Below, piece by piece: positions 6,610-8,905 of a stretch of 8,905 nt of DNA (the stretch's first letter is position 1; each line of letters begins with the position of its first letter). The position numbers were made by a program, and so were the translations under genes. Source of the stretch: Bacillota bacterium (lineage in GTDB: Bacteria; Bacillota; Clostridia; Christensenellales; Borkfalkiaceae); contig QAKM01000005.1 in NCBI GenBank assembly GCA_003343805.1, positions 1 through 8,905 on the forward strand. Reading direction: 5' to 3'. The notes under the pieces are model-generated. The model saw nothing but the letters and a program-made list of their open reading frames with translations, was not told the DNA's origin and did not search any database.

Positions 6610-7532
6610 AGGCGCTCGTTATCTCGGGCCCCACGGCTTCCGGAAAGACGGCGCTCTCCGTGGAGTGCGCCAAGCGGCTGAACGGCGAGATCATCTCGGC
6701 GGATGCGCTCCTCGTCTACAAGGGCCTTGACATCGGCACCGCAAAGCCGACGAAAGGGGAGATGGGGGGCATCCCGCACTACATGATCGACGTCGTCGAG
6801 CCCACCGAGAGTTTCTCCGTCAGCGATTACGAACGCCTTGCCCTTCCCATTCTGGAAGACATCGTCGCCCGCGGCAAAGTGCCCATTTTGGTCGGCGGCA
6901 CGTCCTTCTATCTCGATGCGCTTCTCTATCAACGCACGTTGGGCGGCGCGCCCGCCGATGAAGGTATTCGACAAAAGTATGAGGCGATCTTTGAAAAGGA
7001 GGGGAAGGAAGCGCTCTTTTCGCTCCTTCGGGAGATCGACCCTGCCTCCGCCGAAGTATTGCACCCGAACGACAAAAAGCGTGTCATCCGCGCGCTTGAG
7101 ATTTATGAACTCACGGGAAAGCGCAAGTCCGAACAGCACGACGAGCGCACCCCCCGCCTTCCCGTCCTCGCGGTGGGGGTGGACTACCCCCGGAATGAGC
7201 TCTATGCCCGCATCGAAGCCCGCGTCGACGCGATGATGAAGGCGGGACTCGTCGAGGAAGTGAAAGGGCTCCTCGAAAGCGGCGTTCCCGAAAATGCCCA
7301 ATGTATGCAGGGAATTGGCTACAAGGAAGTGGCCGAGATCTTAAAAAACAGCGATTTGCATAGTACTATGTCAGACAAAATCAATGCTATGTCAGACATA
7401 ATCAAGAAAAATACACGTAATTACGCCAAACGACAGTTGACCTATTTACGGAAACGCAATGTCGTCTGGCTCGCACTGGGACCCACGGAGGCCCTTGTAC
7501 AGGAGGTTTGTTCACTCTATGAAGGCAAATGA
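6606..7532 (+). CDS. miaA: tRNA dimethylallyltransferase MiaA
   Basis: MiaA transfers the dimethylallyl group from DMAPP to N6 of A37 in tRNAs reading UNN codons, giving i6A, the substrate of MiaB. Of 308 residues, the P-loop is GPTASGKT (8-15). SADALLVYKGLDIGTAKPT (31-49) corresponds to the DSxQVY region, and LVGGTSFY (95-102) contains the catalytic Thr of GGT. HPNDKKRVIRALE (153-165), MQGIGYKE (234-241) and YAKRQLTYLRK (273-283) complete the family pattern. In the DSxQVY motif the usual Ser is Ala34; the Asp (D33) is kept. Between YKE and NTRNYAKRQ there is an in-frame 21-bp tandem repeat giving MSDKINA and MSDIIKK, about one repeat longer than the consensus I remember. This part of the gene is strikingly AT-rich. 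Start: ATGA overlap with the mutL stop, AAGAGG at 6595-6600. The 3' end overlaps the next gene by 14 bases. Confidence 0.97.
   Translation: MKALVISGPTASGKTALSVECAKRLNGEIISADALLVYKGLDIGTAKPTKGEMGGIPHYMIDVVEPTESFSVSDYERLALPILEDIVARGKVPILVGGTSFYLDALLYQRTLGGAPADEGIRQKYEAIFEKEGKEALFSLLREIDPASAEVLHPNDKKRVIRALEIYELTGKRKSEQHDERTPRLPVLAVGVDYPRNELYARIEARVDAMMKAGLVEEVKGLLESGVPENAQCMQGIGYKEVAEILKNSDLHSTMSDKINAMSDIIKKNTRNYAKRQLTYLRKRNVVWLALGPTEALVQEVCSLYEGK
7366..7407 (+). repeat. Two-copy 21-bp tandem repeat within miaA
   Basis: Unit 1 (7366-7386) and unit 2 (7387-7407) match at 18 of 21 positions. The first 12 bases, CTATGTCAGACA, are identical. The period is exactly seven codons, so the reading frame of miaA is kept. 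Each unit contains the odd-centred dyad TGTCAGACA (7369-7377 and 7390-7398). In the second copy the dyad extends to the perfect 13-mer TATGTCAGACATA (7388-7400). A 12-base perfect palindrome, CATAGTACTATG, touches the first unit (7359-7370). It may be a simple replication-slippage duplication or a pair of protein-binding sites; the sequence alone cannot decide. Confidence 0.85.
7501..7506 (+). promoter_or_regulatory. Ribosome binding site of the YnbB-type gene
   Basis: AGGAGG lies inside the end of miaA, 12 bases before the ATG at 7519. It supports that start over the in-frame ATG at 7459, which has no comparable upstream sequence and would add about 20 residues rich in Arg and Pro that are not like the family. 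The spacing is longer than ideal. Confidence 0.7.
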
Positions 7533-8748
7533 ACTCATCGCGGCTGAGGAGAAAGCGCTCTCCTCCCGCTTTTCCATGATCGACGAAACAGCTCTTTTCA
7601 ACCAGCGCAAAGTGCTCGACGCATTCCGCGAGGAGATGATCGCGCTCCGTCACTTCGCCCCTTCGACGGGCTACGGCTACGGCGACGAGGGGAGGGACAC
7701 GCTTGGCCGCGTCTTTGCGCGTGCCTTCGGGGCGGAGCGCGCCATCGCCTCACCCGTGCTCCTTTCGGGCACGCACGCCCTCACCGTCGCCCTCTTCGGC
7801 CTGCTCGTGCCTTCTGACAGCGTCCTCTGCATCACGGGCACGCCGTACGATACCCTGCGCGGCGTCGTCTGGGGGGAGGGGAACGGCTCGCTCAAAGATT
7901 ATAAAATTTCGTTCGAGACGGTCGCTCTCACAAAAGAGGGCAAGGTGGATGAAGAGGCCGTCCGCGCCGCCCTTTTCCAAAATACTTACCAAATGGTCTA
8001 CATCCAGCGCTCGCGCGGCTACGAGCTCCGCGACGCCTTCACGGTGGAAGAGATCGAAAAAATGTGTTCCCTCGTCCGCGCCGCGGGCTTTGAGGGCGTC
8101 ATCTTTGTCGATAACTGTTACGGCGAATTTGTCGAAACGCGCGAACCCACCGAAGTGGGGGCAGACGTCATCGTCGGCTCTCTCATCAAGAACCCCGGGG
8201 GCGGTCTCGCTCCCACGGGCGGTTACATTGCTGGCAAGGAGGCGTGCATCACGCGCATCGAAAACCGCCTCACCGCGCCCTCGGTCGGCGGGGAAGTCGG
8301 CTCCTATGCCTATGGCTATCAGTACTACTATCAGGGGCTCTTTCTCGCGCCGCACACCGTCGCGCAGGCGCTCAAAGGGGGACTCCTCATCGGCGCCTGC
8401 CTTGATGCGCTGGGTTACGAGAACTTCCCTTCCGCCGACAAGCTGCCCGCCGATATCACCCGCGCCGTCCGCTTCAACACGGAAGAGGAGCTCACAGGCT
8501 TCATCCAGTCGGTGCAGGAGTGCTCTCCCGTCGACAGTTTCGTGCATCTCGAGGCGTGGGATATGCCCGGCTACGACTGCAAAGTCATCATGGCGGCAGG
8601 CAGCTTTGTGCAGGGGGCGAGCATCGAGCTCTCCGCCGATGCTCCCATCCGCAAGCCCTACACGGCGTACTTCCAGGGCGGGCTCACCTACGAGCACTGC
8701 CGCATCGCCTGCGAGTATATCTTAAAGCGCCTTCTTTGCGAGGAGTGA
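7519..8748 (+). CDS. ynbB: PLP-dependent enzyme, YnbB / methionine gamma-lyase-like family ('aluminium resistance protein')
   Basis: This 409-residue protein is a fold-type I pyridoxal-phosphate enzyme closely resembling Bacillus subtilis YnbB. The family is annotated as methionine gamma-lyase-like or aluminium resistance, but to my knowledge its reaction is not firmly established. Family blocks visible in order: FAPSTGYGYGDEGRDTLG (46-63), LLSGTHALTVALFG (81-94, cofactor phosphate region), ITGTPYDTLRGVV (105-117), QRSRGYELR (163-171), VIFVDNCYGEFVE (194-206, with the PLP-pyridine Asp198), SLIKNPGGGLAPTGGYIAG (221-239, K224 the likely PLP lysine), and GASIELSADAPIRKPYTAY near the C-terminus. 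All catalytic positions are intact, so a C-S lyase-like or related activity is likely, with substrate unknown. It starts within miaA with a 14-base overlap, so it is probably the last gene of the operon. In many Firmicutes hfq lies between miaA and this gene; here it does not. Confidence 0.93.
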   Translation: MKANELIAAEEKALSSRFSMIDETALFNQRKVLDAFREEMIALRHFAPSTGYGYGDEGRDTLGRVFARAFGAERAIASPVLLSGTHALTVALFGLLVPSDSVLCITGTPYDTLRGVVWGEGNGSLKDYKISFETVALTKEGKVDEEAVRAALFQNTYQMVYIQRSRGYELRDAFTVEEIEKMCSLVRAAGFEGVIFVDNCYGEFVETREPTEVGADVIVGSLIKNPGGGLAPTGGYIAGKEACITRIENRLTAPSVGGEVGSYAYGYQYYYQGLFLAPHTVAQALKGGLLIGACLDALGYENFPSADKLPADITRAVRFNTEEELTGFIQSVQECSPVDSFVHLEAWDMPGYDCKVIMAAGSFVQGASIELSADAPIRKPYTAYFQGGLTYEHCRIACEYILKRLLCEE

Positions 8749-8766
8749 GGCGAAGGCCGCCTTTTT
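8746..8766 (+). terminator. Putative intrinsic terminator at the operon end
   Basis: Directly at the stop codon, GGCG (8749-8752) pairs with CGCC (8758-8761) around a 5-base loop. One A-T pair (8748/8762) and a G-U pair extend the stem, and five T residues (8762-8766) follow. The stem is short but GC-rich, and it lies exactly where the co-directional gene run ends. A competing pairing of GGCGAA (8749-8754) with TTCGCC (8765-8770) is also possible, so efficiency is uncertain. Confidence 0.5.
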
Positions 8767-8905
8767 CGCCGATCGGGGCATTTCGGCGTGCCAAGCGCTC
8801 CTTCGGATCAGGCAAGCTCTTTCATGGAACGGGCCGCACGGATCGACCGTTTCTTTTCGGTTGTTTTATGTTTTGCAATAACATCTGCTCGTTTTTCGGC
8901 GCGGG
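8767..8905. other. Non-coding tail with no recognised gene
   Basis: No convincing coding region, tRNA or known RNA is visible on either strand. There is a possible 6-bp hairpin (CGCCGA 8767-8772 with TCGGCG 8783-8788) without a T-run. A T-rich patch, about 8849-8897, contains an imperfect dyad, ATGTT (8868-8872) and AACAT (8880-8884), around a 7-base spacer. This AT-rich patch could belong to the control region of a gene beyond the window, but no promoter with both hexamers at good spacing was found. Confidence 0.5.

Noticed and set aside
6204..7301. Long open frame on the minus strand opposite mutL and miaA (365 codons), and similar antisense frames opposite miaB, mutS and the YnbB-type gene
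   Set aside because: They mirror strongly coding, GC-rich genes whose codon bias leaves few stops on the other strand. Their translations show no recognisable domains and no ribosome binding sites.
7437..7442. TTGACC as a -35 box for the YnbB-type gene
   Set aside because: No -10-like sequence lies 16-18 bases downstream, and these bases encode part of the conserved RQLTY of MiaA.
7459..7518. N-terminal extension of the YnbB-type protein from ATG 7459
   Set aside because: No good ribosome binding site before 7459, the extra residues are basic and unlike the family, and AGGAGG at 7501-7506 supports ATG 7519.
8767..8788. Hairpin CGCCGA/TCGGCG as a second terminator
   Set aside because: The loop is 10 bases and no T-run follows; it may be chance in GC-rich sequence.

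Overview
The window is a densely packed, GC-rich stretch of a bacterial chromosome. All six genes lie on the + strand: sir2-type deacylase (5' end cut off), miaB, mutS, mutL, miaA, and a YnbB-type PLP enzyme. Gene content and order (miaB-mutS-mutL-miaA followed by a ynbB homologue), a MutL with the endonuclease motifs of mutH-less bacteria, and strong AGGAGG-type ribosome binding sites point to a Bacillota lineage, most likely a GC-rich member of the Clostridia. The genus cannot be read from the sequence.

Layout. 2-670 encodes the NAD-dependent sirtuin without its first residues. Its stop overlaps the TTG start of miaB (667-1980). A 19-base gap with a strong Shine-Dalgarno leads to mutS (2000-4570). 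mutS, mutL (4567-6609) and miaA (6606-7532) are joined by ATGA stop/start overlaps. The YnbB-type gene (7519-8748) starts inside the end of miaA. Its stop runs into a small hairpin with a T-run (about 8746-8766), a plausible operon terminator. The last 139 bases (8767-8905) hold no gene I can support; they become AT-rich toward the end.

How the genes work together. MiaA and MiaB are the two successive enzymes that make ms2i6A at position 37 of tRNAs reading UNN codons (MiaA prenylates A37, MiaB methylthiolates it). MutS and MutL are the mismatch sensor and the nicking endonuclease of methyl-independent mismatch repair. The near absence of intergenic space suggests a single transcript. The sirtuin and the PLP enzyme are co-transcribed passengers with no evident biochemical link to either pathway.

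Most of the window is conserved housekeeping sequence and I see no new multi-gene system. The points most worth a second look are: a sharply AT-rich island in the 3' part of miaA (33% GC over 7341-7440) carrying an in-frame 21-bp tandem duplication and clustered dyad symmetries; the lack of a recognisable sliding-clamp motif in MutS while MutL keeps one; and the absence of hfq from its usual place after miaA.
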